Shown here: in pieces, positions 56,152 through 64,000 of the stretch | How positions within the stretch are numbered: position 1 is the first letter of the stretch | Layout of the letters: each line of letters starts with the position of its first letter | Assembly (NCBI RefSeq): GCF_000711885.1 | Contig: NZ_JONK01000017.1 | Location: 50,748-114,747 of the forward strand | Reading direction: 5' to 3' | Length of the DNA: 64,000 nucleotides | Origin: Chromobacterium haemolyticum DSM 19808 | GTDB lineage: Bacteria > Pseudomonadota > Gammaproteobacteria > Burkholderiales > Chromobacteriaceae | The notes under the pieces: model-generated | What the model saw: only the letters and a program-made list of their open reading frames with translations | What the model was told of the DNA's origin: nothing | The model's database searches: none | Translations under genes and position numbers: made by a program

Positions 56152-56449
56152 ATTTACCTCCTTTCTTTAATGATGGCGCGGAACCGTTCCACAGTCGGCG
56201 CGTTCCGCGTCGTCGCCGCTTCGCCTAGAGGGAACGGCTTCTCTTTCATCCATAGCGGATATAGGCCGGCAGTGTAAACCATGGCCGCCAGTCCGCGCCA
56301 GCCGTCCCCGCCCTCCGTCCAAAGCCGCATTTCCCGCAATACGGGAATGAAAAACAAAAATCTCCAGGCAATTACCGCCACATGAGAAACCAGGCTTCTT
56401 CGCGACAGTCGCAATAGATAAGGTTAGAAAATCCTAATAAGGACCAGAC

Positions 56450-57178
56450 ATGCCCACCCTCAGTTCTTCCTCCGATCGTCTGCTGCAAACCCTGCAACTG
56501 GTGGCGGCCTCGCCCCAGCCGCTGAGCGCCAAGGAAATGGCGCGGAGACTGGCCTTGCCGCCGTCCACGCTATACCGCCAGCTAACCCATTTGAGCCAGT
56601 GGGGACTGCTGCAGCCCGGCGAGGACGGCGCCTACCACGCCGGCCCGCTGGGCCTGCAGTTGGCGATGGGGTTTCAGCAGCACAACACGCTGGCGGCGCA
56701 AGCGCGTCCGGAAATGCAGCGTCTGGCGCGGCTAAGCAATGAAACAGTGGCCTTGATGGTGGCCACCCGCCAGCAGGTGATTTGCATCGAGATGATGGAA
56801 AGCCAGCAGACGCTGCGTTGCGCCTTCGCCGCCGGCAAGGGGCAGCCGCTGGCGCGCGGAGCGTCGGCGCTGACCTTGTTGGCCTTCATGCCGGCAGCGC
56901 AAAGCCAGGCCTCCCTGGACAGCATGCTGCCGCCGGAGGAACACGAAACCTTGCGCCAGACGCTGGCCGAGGTGCGCCGCCAAGGCTACGCCACCAGCGA
57001 CAGCGCCATCGACCCCGGCATCTGGGGCGTCAGCGCCCCCTTGCTGCAGGGCCGCCGCAAGCTGCTGGGCGCCTTGACGCTGATGGCGCCCTCCGGACGC
57101 GCCCAACGCCGCGCCCAATTGGTGGAGCAAACCCGGCAGGCCGCGCGCAACATCAGCGCTTATCTGGGCTGCGACTGA
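56450..57178 (+). CDS. IclR-family transcriptional regulator
   Basis: This 242-residue regulator has the N-terminal winged helix (residues 8-70, LLQTLQLVAASPQPLSAKEMARRL, PPSTLYRQLTHL) and the C-terminal IclR effector domain (FAAGKGQPLARGASALTLLAF, YATSDSAIDPGIWGVSAPL). It is followed 25 bases downstream by hutG, so it probably represses the hutG-gltS-hutD genes in place of the usual HutC. The ATG at 56450 is preceded by TAAGGA, and a TTAG...CTAA palindrome lies upstream. Confidence 0.9.
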   Translation: MPTLSSSSDRLLQTLQLVAASPQPLSAKEMARRLALPPSTLYRQLTHLSQWGLLQPGEDGAYHAGPLGLQLAMGFQQHNTLAAQARPEMQRLARLSNETVALMVATRQQVICIEMMESQQTLRCAFAAGKGQPLARGASALTLLAFMPAAQSQASLDSMLPPEEHETLRQTLAEVRRQGYATSDSAIDPGIWGVSAPLLQGRRKLLGALTLMAPSGRAQRRAQLVEQTRQAARNISAYLGCD

Positions 57179-57203
57179 GCGGCCCCAAACCGAAAGACCG
57201 AGC

Positions 57204-58145
57204 ATGACGCAATACACTCCTCCCGCGGCCTGGAGCGGCCGCATCGACGCCGAAGGCGAACTGGCTCGCCGCTGGCATCAACGCGTGCGCCCATGGCAGC
57301 CCGGCGCCGCCGCCGGCTTCGCCCTGCTGGGCTTTGCCTGCGATGCCGGCGTGCGCCGCAACCAGGGCCGTCCGGGCGCGGCCGCCGCGCCGCGCGCCAT
57401 CCGCCGGGCGCTGGCCAACCTGGCCTGGCATCAGCAGCAAACCGCCTACGACGCCGGCGACGTCCATTGCTTGAACGACGAACTGGAAGCCGCTCAGGCC
57501 GAATTGGGCCGACAGGTGGCCGGCCTCTTGGACGCCGGCCAGTTCCCCATCGTGCTCGGCGGCGGCCACGAGGTGGCTTACGGCAGCTTTCTTGGGCTAG
57601 CCCGTCACCTGGAAACCGCCGGCCGTGCGCCCCGCATTGGCATCGTCAACATCGACGCTCACTTGGACCTGCGCCAAAGCCCGCGCGCCTCCTCCGGCAC
57701 CCCCTTCGCCCAGATCGCCGCCGACTGCGAGCAACGCGGCTGGTCCTTTCATTACTTGTGCGCCGGCGTGGCGGAAACCGCCAATACCGCCGCGCTGTTC
57801 GCCACCGCCCAACAATTGGACGCCCAACTGCTGTTCGACGAAGAGCTGCAACCGTGGCGGCTGGAACAGCCGCTGCAAACGCTGCGGGACTTCATCGCGC
57901 CCTGCGACGACCTGTACCTGACCATAGACCTGGACGCGCTGCCGGCGGCGCAAGCGCCCGGCGTCAGCGCGCCGGCGGCGCTGGGCGTGCCCTTGGCCAC
58001 GCTGGAAACGCTGATCGACGTCATCCGCGCCAGCGGCAAATTGCGGCTGGCCGATATCGCCGAACTCAACCCGGAGCTGGACCAGGACCAACTGACCGCG
58101 CGGACCGCCGCGCGGCTTATACACCGGCTGACGAGGCCCCTCTAA
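57204..58145 (+). CDS. hutG: Formimidoylglutamase
   Basis: This 313-residue arginase-family enzyme releases formamide from N-formimidoyl-L-glutamate in the last step of histidine degradation. Mn ligands are in GGGHEVAYGS, NIDAHLDLR and TIDLDALP. The stretch NQGRPGAAAAPRAIRRAL and the C-terminal NPELDQDQLTARTAARLIHR favour HutG over agmatinase. It sits between an IclR regulator and gltS; hutH, hutU and hutI are not in the window. Its TAA stop is a MITE target site. Confidence 0.9.
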   Translation: MTQYTPPAAWSGRIDAEGELARRWHQRVRPWQPGAAAGFALLGFACDAGVRRNQGRPGAAAAPRAIRRALANLAWHQQQTAYDAGDVHCLNDELEAAQAELGRQVAGLLDAGQFPIVLGGGHEVAYGSFLGLARHLETAGRAPRIGIVNIDAHLDLRQSPRASSGTPFAQIAADCEQRGWSFHYLCAGVAETANTAALFATAQQLDAQLLFDEELQPWRLEQPLQTLRDFIAPCDDLYLTIDLDALPAAQAPGVSAPAALGVPLATLETLIDVIRASGKLRLADIAELNPELDQDQLTARTAARLIHRLTRPL

Positions 58146-58288
58146 GAACCTGTTCACGATCTGCTGCGCTTCGTGAAGCGTTGCACGGTGAGTACAAGCT
58201 CAAATTGCTCATGTACCACTCGACCATTCCGCTTTTTTGCTCGTTTTCATCTTGTCCCGCTCTTGCTCGCGAGATCGTGAACAGGCTC
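58146..58288. mobile_element. MITE copy 11 (143 bp) inserted at the hutG stop codon
   Basis: TAA (58143-58145, the hutG stop) is repeated at 58289-58291. Ends are GAACCTGTTCACGATCTG and CGAGATCGTGAACAGGCTC. Oriented like copy 2. Confidence 0.9.
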
Positions 58289-58367
58289 TAAAAGATCCGC
58301 CAGGCCCAAGGCTTGGCGCAACAAGCCGCGGCACAGCGGCAAACCGCACCTTTGCAAAGGAGAAACC

Positions 58368-59573
58368 ATGCAGCAATGGAAACTGGATTTGATCGCCACC
58401 ACCGCGCTGGCGGTGACGGCCCTGCTGGCCGGCTACTGGCTCAAGCGCCATGTGCGCTTTTTCGAACGCTTCTGCATCCCGGCTCCGGTGATAGGCGGAT
58501 TCGCCGTCTCCATCGCCGTCTTGCTGCTGCGCGAGAGCGGCATCGCCGCCGTCAGCTTTGACACCACCTTGCAAACGCCCTTCATGGTGGCCTTCTTCAC
58601 CACGGTGGGCATAGGCGGCAGCCTGGCGCTGCTGCGCACCGGCGGCAGCGCCCTGCTGATCTATCTGGGCATCTGTTGGGCGCTGGCGGTGTTTCAGAAC
58701 GTGTTCGGCGCCGGAGCGGCGGCCATGTTCGGCCTGGACCCCACGCTGGGCGTGATGGCGGGCGGGGTGTCGCTGGAAGGCGGCCACGGCGCGGCGGCGG
58801 CCTTCGGCCCGATGGCGGAACAACTCGGCACCCAGGGCGCCACCGCGGTGGCGCTGGCCTCCGCCACCTTCGGCCTGATCGCCGGCGGCGTGTTGGGCGG
58901 ACCGCTGGCCAGCTGGCTGATCCGCCGTCACCAATTGCCGATACAAGCCGAGGCCAGCGCCATGCAAGCGCCGGCTTATCACGATCACGAAGCCAACATT
59001 ACCGTCAACAGCGACTCCCTGATCTCCTCCATGGGCCTGATACTGGTTTTGATGACCGCCGGCACGCTGATCGCCAGCCAGGTGCAGCAGCGCTGGGACT
59101 TCGTGCTGCCCGCCTATGTAGGCGCCATGTTCGCCGCCATCGTGTTTCGCAATCTGAACGACCGCGTGCGGCTGGTCCGGCTCAATGCCGCCGCCATTGA
59201 CGCCATCGCGGACATTTCTCTGGGCGTCTTCCTGACCATGGCGATGATGAGTTTGAAGATCTGGGAGCTGTACGACCTGGCCCTGCCGCTCCTGGGCGTG
59301 CTGTCCTTGCAGGTGGTCGCGCTGACGGCGATCAGCGTCTTCATCGCCTTCCGCCTGCTGGGCAAGAACTACGACGCGGCGGTGATGTGCGCCGGCCTGA
59401 TGGGGCACGGCCTGGGCGCCACGCCCAACGCGGTGGCCAATATGAGCGCGGTGTGCCAAAGGCACGGCGCCACCTCGTACAAGGCTTTCCTGATCATCCC
59501 GCTGTGCGGCGCGGTGCTGATAGACTTGGTGGCGATTCCCTTCCACGCCTGGATCATCAACTACCTGCATTGA
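58368..59573 (+). CDS. gltS: Sodium/glutamate symporter
   Basis: This 401-residue inner-membrane protein has about ten to twelve helices and GltS hallmarks: CIPAPVIGGFAVSI near the start, GGVSLEGGHGAAAAFGP in the first re-entrant loop and GHGLGATPNAVANM in the second. AAAGGAG precedes the ATG at 58368. It imports glutamate (the product of histidine degradation) with sodium; alternatively it exports excess. It shares strand with hutG and hutD and may be co-transcribed despite the MITE insertion. Confidence 0.93.
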   Translation: MQQWKLDLIATTALAVTALLAGYWLKRHVRFFERFCIPAPVIGGFAVSIAVLLLRESGIAAVSFDTTLQTPFMVAFFTTVGIGGSLALLRTGGSALLIYLGICWALAVFQNVFGAGAAAMFGLDPTLGVMAGGVSLEGGHGAAAAFGPMAEQLGTQGATAVALASATFGLIAGGVLGGPLASWLIRRHQLPIQAEASAMQAPAYHDHEANITVNSDSLISSMGLILVLMTAGTLIASQVQQRWDFVLPAYVGAMFAAIVFRNLNDRVRLVRLNAAAIDAIADISLGVFLTMAMMSLKIWELYDLALPLLGVLSLQVVALTAISVFIAFRLLGKNYDAAVMCAGLMGHGLGATPNAVANMSAVCQRHGATSYKAFLIIPLCGAVLIDLVAIPFHAWIINYLH

Positions 59574-59581
59574 GGCCCGCC

Positions 59582-60166
59582 ATGACGCTCATCCGCCTGC
59601 AAGACTGCCCGCCCAGCCCATGGAAAAACGGCGGCGGCAGCACTCGGCAATTATTGATCTCCCCCGCCGGGGCCGGCCTGGACGATTTCGACTACCGCGT
59701 CAGCCTGGCCAGCGTGGCCAGCGACGGGCCGTTCTCGCGCTTCGACGGGGTGGACCGCCAGCTGTTGATCCTGCAAGGCGCGGGGCTGGAACTGAAACTG
59801 GACGGGCGGGACAGCCTGCGGCTTACGCCCGGCGACGCGCCGCTGGCCTTCGCAGGGGAAACTCCGGCGCAAAGCCGGCTGCTGGACGGCCCGCTGACTG
59901 ATTTCAACGTGATGACGCGGCGCGGTCGCTACCAATCGCGACTGGACTATCTGACAGTGGACGACGCGTTGGAGCTGCGAGCCGATGCCGAGCTGATTTT
60001 GCTGCTGGCGCTTGAGGATGGCGCGCAAATCCTGCAAAACGGCCATCTGATGCCGCTGGCGGCCTGGGACGCCGCCGTCGCCCGCCGCGGCGAAACGCTG
60101 CGGCTGCACGCCGCGCGGCCGCTCGCGCTATTGCAAGTGGAGTTGGAAGCCATCGCCCCAAGCTGA
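59582..60166 (+). CDS. hutD: HutD/Ves family protein
   Basis: This 194-residue cupin-fold protein matches HutD: PPSPWKNGGGSTRQL near the N-terminus, VSLASVASDGPFSRFDGVDRQLLIL and LTDFNVMTRRGRY. HutD is a small modulator of histidine use whose exact action is unsettled. The ATG at 59582 begins the conserved MTLIRL; it lies eight bases after the gltS stop, arguing for one transcript. The longer frame from 59387 runs inside gltS and is rejected. Confidence 0.88.
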   Translation: MTLIRLQDCPPSPWKNGGGSTRQLLISPAGAGLDDFDYRVSLASVASDGPFSRFDGVDRQLLILQGAGLELKLDGRDSLRLTPGDAPLAFAGETPAQSRLLDGPLTDFNVMTRRGRYQSRLDYLTVDDALELRADAELILLLALEDGAQILQNGHLMPLAAWDAAVARRGETLRLHAARPLALLQVELEAIAPS

Positions 60167-60233
60167 TGCGATCTATAATCATTTAGGTTGTTGAAATAGG
60201 CCGATAGGCTTTTTAACTCCTAAGGAGATTCTT

Positions 60234-60599
60234 ATGGCATCACCTGTTTCCTACATTGAGATCGGCGCCGCAGACGCCAGCTCTGTCGGGGTCTTCTTCG
60301 CCGAACTCTTCGGCTGGAGCTTCCACCCCATGGGCACGGAGGGCGATGGCTGGTTTCAAGCCGGCTCGATCAAAGCCGGCCTGCATGGAGGCGAAGCCGC
60401 GCCACGGATCGATCTCTTTTTTCAGGTGCCGGACCTGGCTGCGGCCGTTGAGCGGGTGCGGGCCTTGGGCGGCCAAGTCGACGGGGGCATAGCGGAAGAG
60501 CCGGGCTTCGGCAAGTTCGCACAATGCCATGCGCCGGGCGGCCTGAGCTTTGGCCTGCATCAGCCCGAGGCCTCCTCCACGGCGTCCAGTTCAAGCTAA
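60234..60599 (+). CDS. VOC (glyoxalase/bleomycin-resistance) family protein
   Basis: This 121-residue protein has a single VOC module pair: SYIEIGAADASSVGVFFAELFGW opens the first beta-alpha-beta unit and LFFQVPDLAAAVERVRALGG the second, ending in PGGLSFGLHQ. Metal-ligand positions are not the full His/Glu set of glyoxalase I, so its role is unknown. TAAGGAG precedes the ATG at 60234. Its TAA stop is the left flank of a MITE. Confidence 0.88.
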   Translation: MASPVSYIEIGAADASSVGVFFAELFGWSFHPMGTEGDGWFQAGSIKAGLHGGEAAPRIDLFFQVPDLAAAVERVRALGGQVDGGIAEEPGFGKFAQCHAPGGLSFGLHQPEASSTASSSS

Positions 60600-60742
60600 G
60601 AACCTGTTTACGATCTGCTGCGCTTCGTGAAACTTGCCACGGTGAGTACCACTTCGAAATGCTCATGTACCACGCGTACATTCCGCTTTCTCAGCCGTTT
60701 TCGCCTTGTCTCGCTCTTGCTCGCGAGATCGTAAAAACGTTC
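60600..60742. mobile_element. MITE copy 12 (143 bp) inserted at a stop codon
   Basis: It begins GAACCTGTTTACGATCTG after the VOC gene's TAA (60597-60599); the right end ...GATCGTAAAAACGTTC is followed by TGA, so the flanks no longer match. Oriented like copy 2, closest in sequence to copy 11. Confidence 0.87.
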
Positions 60743-60768
60743 TGAAACGGGGCCGTTCCCGGCAGCCT

Positions 60769-61140
60769 TCAATCCCGTTGGCACACCCGGATCTGATGCC
60801 CGTCCGGGTCCAGCGCCACAAAGGTGCGGCCAAAGACTTCGGTGCTCGGCGGCTGCGCGATGCGCAAATCGGGATCGTCGCGCCAGGCTTGATAGAGCTG
60901 GTCCACCTCCGCGCCGGATGCCAGCATGATACCGGTTTCAACAAATCTCGGGACATCGGCATCCGGCTCGCCTGCGCCGCTCCACAACGCGAACAAGGCC
61001 TCGCCGCCGGCATCAAAGGCGACGTAACGCGGACTAACAAACACCGGCTCGGCAGCGAACAGGCGTCGGTACAGCGCGGTGGAGCGCAGGATGTCGGCAA
61101 CATAGATCAATTGCAGATTGGGCTTGGGGGCCAGGCTCAT
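60769..61140 (-). CDS. VOC family protein
   Basis: This 123-residue protein has a VOC fold: LQLIYVADILRSTALYRRLF starts the first module and GTFVALDPDGHQIRVCQ (here GRTFVALDPDGHQIRV) ends the second. Members dimerise and bind or modify small molecules. The ATG at 61140 follows CAGGAGAAAG; the upstream frame is rejected. It is divergent from neither neighbour but lies 83 bases downstream of the MFS transporter on the same strand, so they may be co-transcribed and both relate to drug or metabolite resistance (inferred). Confidence 0.87.
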   Translation of the reverse strand: MSLAPKPNLQLIYVADILRSTALYRRLFAAEPVFVSPRYVAFDAGGEALFALWSGAGEPDADVPRFVETGIMLASGAEVDQLYQAWRDDPDLRIAQPPSTEVFGRTFVALDPDGHQIRVCQRD

Positions 61141-61223
61141 GTCTTTCTCCTGAAATGGGTGCCGGCCGCGGTCCTCGCCGCCGGACCACGCCAGTCTAAA
61201 ACCCCCCTGCTGACAACGTGCCG

Positions 61224-62630
61224 TCAGCAGGGCGCGGTCTTTCCGCGCCCGCGCGCCGACGCCAACAACGCGGCCAGCATCAGTGCCGCCGCCAGGCCGA
61301 AGGCGGCGCGCGTGCCGGCGGTCACTTGCGGCGGCGCGGCGGCGGCGATGTCCGCAGCTCCGCAAGCCGCGGCAAACACCGCCCCCATCAAGGACGCGCC
61401 GGTAATCAGACCCAAATTGCGCGACAGATTGAGCAAGCCGGACACCAGGCCGCGCTGCCGCGCCGCCGCGCCGGTCAACGCCTGGGTATTGTTGGCGGCC
61501 TGGAATACGGCGTAGGCCGCGGTCATCAGCATCAGCGGCAATAAATAACCGGCCAGGCCCAGGCCGGACGGTTGCAGAGCCAGCGCCAACGCGCCGGCGC
61601 CCATGCCCGCCAAACCGCAGCGCGCCGCGGTGCCCGAGCCATATCGATCCACCATCCGTCCGGCCGGCACACCGCTCAAGGCCGCCACCATCGGCCCCGC
61701 CGACATCGCCAAACCGACGCCTGCGGTGTCCAACCCCAGGCCGCGCGTCAAATAGAAGGGGCCCACCACCAGAGAGGCCATCATCACCGTGGACACCAAG
61801 GCGTTGCTAAACAAGCCGGCGGCCAACGCCGGATCGCGCAGCAGGGCCAGGTTCAGCAAGGGTGCGGCGGCCTTGGACTCGGCCCGGACAAAGCCCCCGC
61901 AACCGACGGCGGCAGCCAGCAACAAGGCGATATTGAACACGCCGAAATGCCCGAGCCCCTGGCCGAACTTCAGAGTCATGGCCAGCGCGCAAGCGGCCAG
62001 GGTCAGCGCCAGCCAGCCGCTGCCGGCAATGTCGAAACCGGCGCGCTCGGCAACGGAGCCGCGCTCCGACGGCAGCGCGCGCCAGGCCAGCGCGAAAGCC
62101 AGCGCTCCCAGCGGAAGCATGAGCCAGAACATCGCGCGCCAGCCAAAACCCGCGATCAGCGCGCCGCCCAGCGACGGCCCCAGCGCGGTGCCGACGGCGG
62201 ACATGGCGCCCAATAGCCCCATCGCCCGTCCCACTTTGTCGCCAGGCGCGATGTCCGCGACAAAAGCCATGCCTAGAGCCAACATCAACGCCGCGCCGAC
62301 GCCCTGCAAGGCCCGCCCGGCGATCAGCGCCCAAAACGCCGTGGCCGCGCCGCAGCCGGCCGAAGCCGCGACGAACAGGCAGATGCCCGCCAACAACGCG
62401 CGTCGACGACCGAATTGATCACCCAGCCGGCCTGCGTTGACGCTGGCCAGCGTGATCAGCAACAGATACGCCAGCACCACCCATTGCGCCTGCTGGAAAC
62501 TGACCCGGAAAGCAGCGGCCAGCGCCGGCAGGCCGACATTGGCGACGCTGCCGCCCAGAGACGCCAGCAGAATCGCCAGCGCCAGGCCGGCCAGCGCGGC
62601 GGAAGATGTGGAAGATGTGGAAACAGGCAT
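61224..62630 (-). CDS. MFS transporter, drug:H+ antiporter-2 (14-TM) type
   Basis: This 468-residue exporter has about fourteen helices. Motif A GRLGDQFGRRRALL lies in the loop after helix 2, and the antiporter motif C pattern GPSLGGALIAGFGWRAMFW in helix 5, both typical of DHA2 exporters. The ATG at 62630 follows GGGGAG; 17 further in-frame codons upstream are not conserved. A LysR gene is divergent across 154 bases and probably controls it. The substrate is unknown. Confidence 0.92.
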   Translation of the reverse strand: MPVSTSSTSSAALAGLALAILLASLGGSVANVGLPALAAAFRVSFQQAQWVVLAYLLLITLASVNAGRLGDQFGRRRALLAGICLFVAASAGCGAATAFWALIAGRALQGVGAALMLALGMAFVADIAPGDKVGRAMGLLGAMSAVGTALGPSLGGALIAGFGWRAMFWLMLPLGALAFALAWRALPSERGSVAERAGFDIAGSGWLALTLAACALAMTLKFGQGLGHFGVFNIALLLAAAVGCGGFVRAESKAAAPLLNLALLRDPALAAGLFSNALVSTVMMASLVVGPFYLTRGLGLDTAGVGLAMSAGPMVAALSGVPAGRMVDRYGSGTAARCGLAGMGAGALALALQPSGLGLAGYLLPLMLMTAAYAVFQAANNTQALTGAAARQRGLVSGLLNLSRNLGLITGASLMGAVFAAACGAADIAAAAPPQVTAGTRAAFGLAAALMLAALLASARGRGKTAPC

Positions 62631-62784
62631 GACGACGACTCCCCGCCGCGTCCGGCCCCGAAACGCCGGGGCCGTCAACACGGACTCGACACAGGCTACG
62701 CCGCCGCCATAGCGGGCGGAAGACGCATGGTTTGCACTGAATAGTTGCGTTTGACGCCATATATCCTTGTGCTAAGGTGAGGCC

Positions 62785-63699
62785 ATGTCCATGCCCGACC
62801 TCAATCTGCTGATCACCCTGGACGCGCTGCTGAGCGAAGGCAGCGTGGCCCGCGCCGCGCAACGCCTGCGGCTCAGCCCCTCCGCGATGAGCCGGGCGCT
62901 GGCGCGGCTGCGCGACGTCACCGGCGACCCGCTGCTGGTGCGCGCCGGGCGGGGCCTGACGCCGACGCCGCGCGCGCTGGAGCTGCGCGAGCGGGTGCAT
63001 GCCCTGGTGCTGGACGCCGAAAGCGCGCTGCGCCCGGCCGGGACGCTGCGGCTGGACAGTTTGCAACGCAGCTTCACGCTGCGCTGCAGCGACGGTTTCG
63101 CCGAGAACTTCGGACCGCGGCTATTGGAGCGGCTGCAAGGCGAGGCGCCGGGCGTGCGGCTGCACTTTCTGCCCAAGCGCGACAAGGACAACGCGCCGCT
63201 GCGCGACGGCGCGGTGGATCTGGACACTGGAGTGGTGGGCCACGAAGCCGGGCCGGAGTTGCGGGTACGCATGCTGTTCCGCGACCGCTTCGTCGGCGCG
63301 GTACGCGCCGGCCACCCGCTGGCGACCGGCGCCATCGACGCCGCCCGCTACGCCGCCGGCCGCCATGTGATGGTGGCCCGCCGCGGCGGACTGCTTGGGC
63401 CGGTGGACGAAGCGCTGAGCGCGCAAGGTCTGAGCCGCGATGTCGCGGTTACCGTGGGCGGCTTCGCCACCGCGCTGGCGCTGGCCAGCGCCAGCGACCT
63501 GATCGCCACCGTGCCGGAACGTCATACCGGCCGTCTGCGCGCCGGCCTACACAGTTTCGCGTTGCCGCTGACGGTGGCGGAGATCACCATCTCCATGATC
63601 TGGCATCCGCGTCTGGACGCGGACCCTGCGCAGCAATGGCTGCGCGCCTGCGTCAAGGCAGTGTGCGATGAGCAGCTGGCGGCGGAAGCCGCCGTTTGA
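62785..63699 (+). CDS. LysR-family transcriptional regulator (divergent from MFS exporter)
   Basis: This 304-residue LysR regulator has an N-terminal helix-turn-helix (residues 5-65, LLITLDALLSEGSVARAAQRL, SPSAMSRALARLRD) and a NodD/LinR-like effector domain. Start is the ATG at 62785 with AGGTGAGG before it. Divergent placement suggests it controls the exporter, perhaps in response to an aromatic or antibiotic-like ligand (inferred). An IS element follows 15 bases after its stop. Confidence 0.92.
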   Translation: MSMPDLNLLITLDALLSEGSVARAAQRLRLSPSAMSRALARLRDVTGDPLLVRAGRGLTPTPRALELRERVHALVLDAESALRPAGTLRLDSLQRSFTLRCSDGFAENFGPRLLERLQGEAPGVRLHFLPKRDKDNAPLRDGAVDLDTGVVGHEAGPELRVRMLFRDRFVGAVRAGHPLATGAIDAARYAAGRHVMVARRGGLLGPVDEALSAQGLSRDVAVTVGGFATALALASASDLIATVPERHTGRLRAGLHSFALPLTVAEITISMIWHPRLDADPAQQWLRACVKAVCDEQLAAEAAV

Positions 63700-63714
63700 A
63701 GCCCGCCGCTCTAA

Positions 63715-64000
63715 GAACCTGTTTACGATCTCCGGAGCAATAGAGCCAGGAAAGCCAAGTGGATGAACTGCAAGCTGGTATTGAGTTTCCGCTCACAGTT
63801 CTTCCACAGCCTTCTGCTCTTTTCCAACCAAGCGAAGCTGCGCTCCACAATCCATCGTTTTGGCATCACCTTGAACGTATGCAGCTCGCTTCTCTTCGCG
63901 ATCTGTACCGTCACATACCCGCCCAGAATCTCCCGCACTCCCTGCGCGAAGGGCTGGCCCACGTAACCGCTGTCGCACAGCAGGCTTTGCACCCGCTTGA
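63715..64000. mobile_element. IS5-family insertion sequence, one end (truncated by window edge)
   Basis: The element starts GAACCTGTTTACGATCTCCGG after TAA (63712-63714), the same terminal sequence and TNA context as the MITEs. Its transposase runs on the minus strand. The TNA target fits the IS1031 subgroup of IS5 as I remember it. The other end is outside the window. Confidence 0.85.
63723..64000 (-). CDS. IS5-family DDE transposase, C-terminal part
   Basis: The C-terminal 92 residues of a DDE transposase. CDSGYVGQPF follows the second catalytic Asp; RWIVERSFAWLEKSRRL contains the Arg-x3-Glu signature with the catalytic Glu; the product ends LAFLALLLRRS. The TAA stop lies inside the terminal inverted repeat. 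The N-terminal part lies beyond base 64000; no frameshift is visible in the present segment, so the copy may be active. Confidence 0.9.
   Translation of the reverse strand, partial: KRVQSLLCDSGYVGQPFAQGVREILGGYVTVQIAKRSELHTFKVMPKRWIVERSFAWLEKSRRLWKNCERKLNTSLQFIHLAFLALLLRRS

Noticed and set aside
56154..56414. 86-residue minus-strand ORF upstream of the ABC-F leader
   Set aside because: It ends in the leader's Shine-Dalgarno, which is suggestive, but it has no recognisable domain and no good ribosome-binding site of its own; left as a possible coupled upstream frame, not a gene.

Overview
The window is a 64 kb, GC-rich piece of a Gram-negative chromosome. Lipopolysaccharide genes (hldD, heptose-7-phosphate kinase, ugd, lapA, lapB), a Gram-negative porin and the block cmk-rpsA-ihfB-lapA-lapB-pyrF point to a betaproteobacterium. 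I favour Neisseriales, probably Chromobacterium or a relative, from gene content and style alone; no database was consulted.

Layout. 1-7.6 kb: the end of a DEAD-box helicase, a NagD-type phosphatase, an acetoacetate/3-hydroxybutyrate module (adc, 3-hydroxybutyrate dehydrogenase, patatin-like phospholipase), a YfcF-like glutathione transferase and cysM. 7.7-24.6 kb: an unfamiliar four-gene minus-strand unit. Two small paralogues come first, then a 1180-residue protein, then a protein of about 3897 residues with a glycosyltransferase-like N-terminus, a very long beta-rich middle and LysM-like segments. A promoter candidate and a strong 5' hairpin precede the unit. 24.8-34.3 kb: minus-strand housekeeping and envelope genes from cmk down to hldD. 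34.5-42.7 kb: divergent aroA, a MazG-like pyrophosphohydrolase, a methyltransferase, a LysE exporter facing a MocR regulator across a perfect inverted repeat, an L,D-transpeptidase and rlmD. 42.9-49 kb: nupC, then a LysR / M20 amidohydrolase / porin / MHS-transporter module that looks like uptake and hydrolysis of an N-acylated amino acid. 49-56 kb: an atypical phosphofructokinase, an alpha/beta hydrolase lacking its nucleophile, a GNAT protein, a LytS/LytTR two-component system with a duplicated membrane anchor, and an ABC-F ATPase preceded by a short leader ORF. 56.4-63.7 kb: IclR-hutG-gltS-hutD (a partial histidine/glutamate module), two VOC proteins, a drug-type MFS transporter with a divergent LysR regulator, and the end of an IS5-family insertion sequence.

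Throughout the window lies a family of about 140-bp non-coding elements with inverted ends resembling GAACCTGTTCACGATCT and 3-bp TNA target duplications. The visible end of the IS5-family element at the right edge carries the same terminal sequence, so the short elements look like MITEs mobilised by it. In six cases the TNA target is the stop codon of a gene (TAA or TGA), and in two places elements sit in tandem sharing one TNA.

The best candidates for something undescribed are the four-gene giant-protein unit and the stop-codon-targeting MITE family. The ABC-F leader ORF and the stand-alone copy of the histidine-kinase membrane anchor are smaller but testable surprises.
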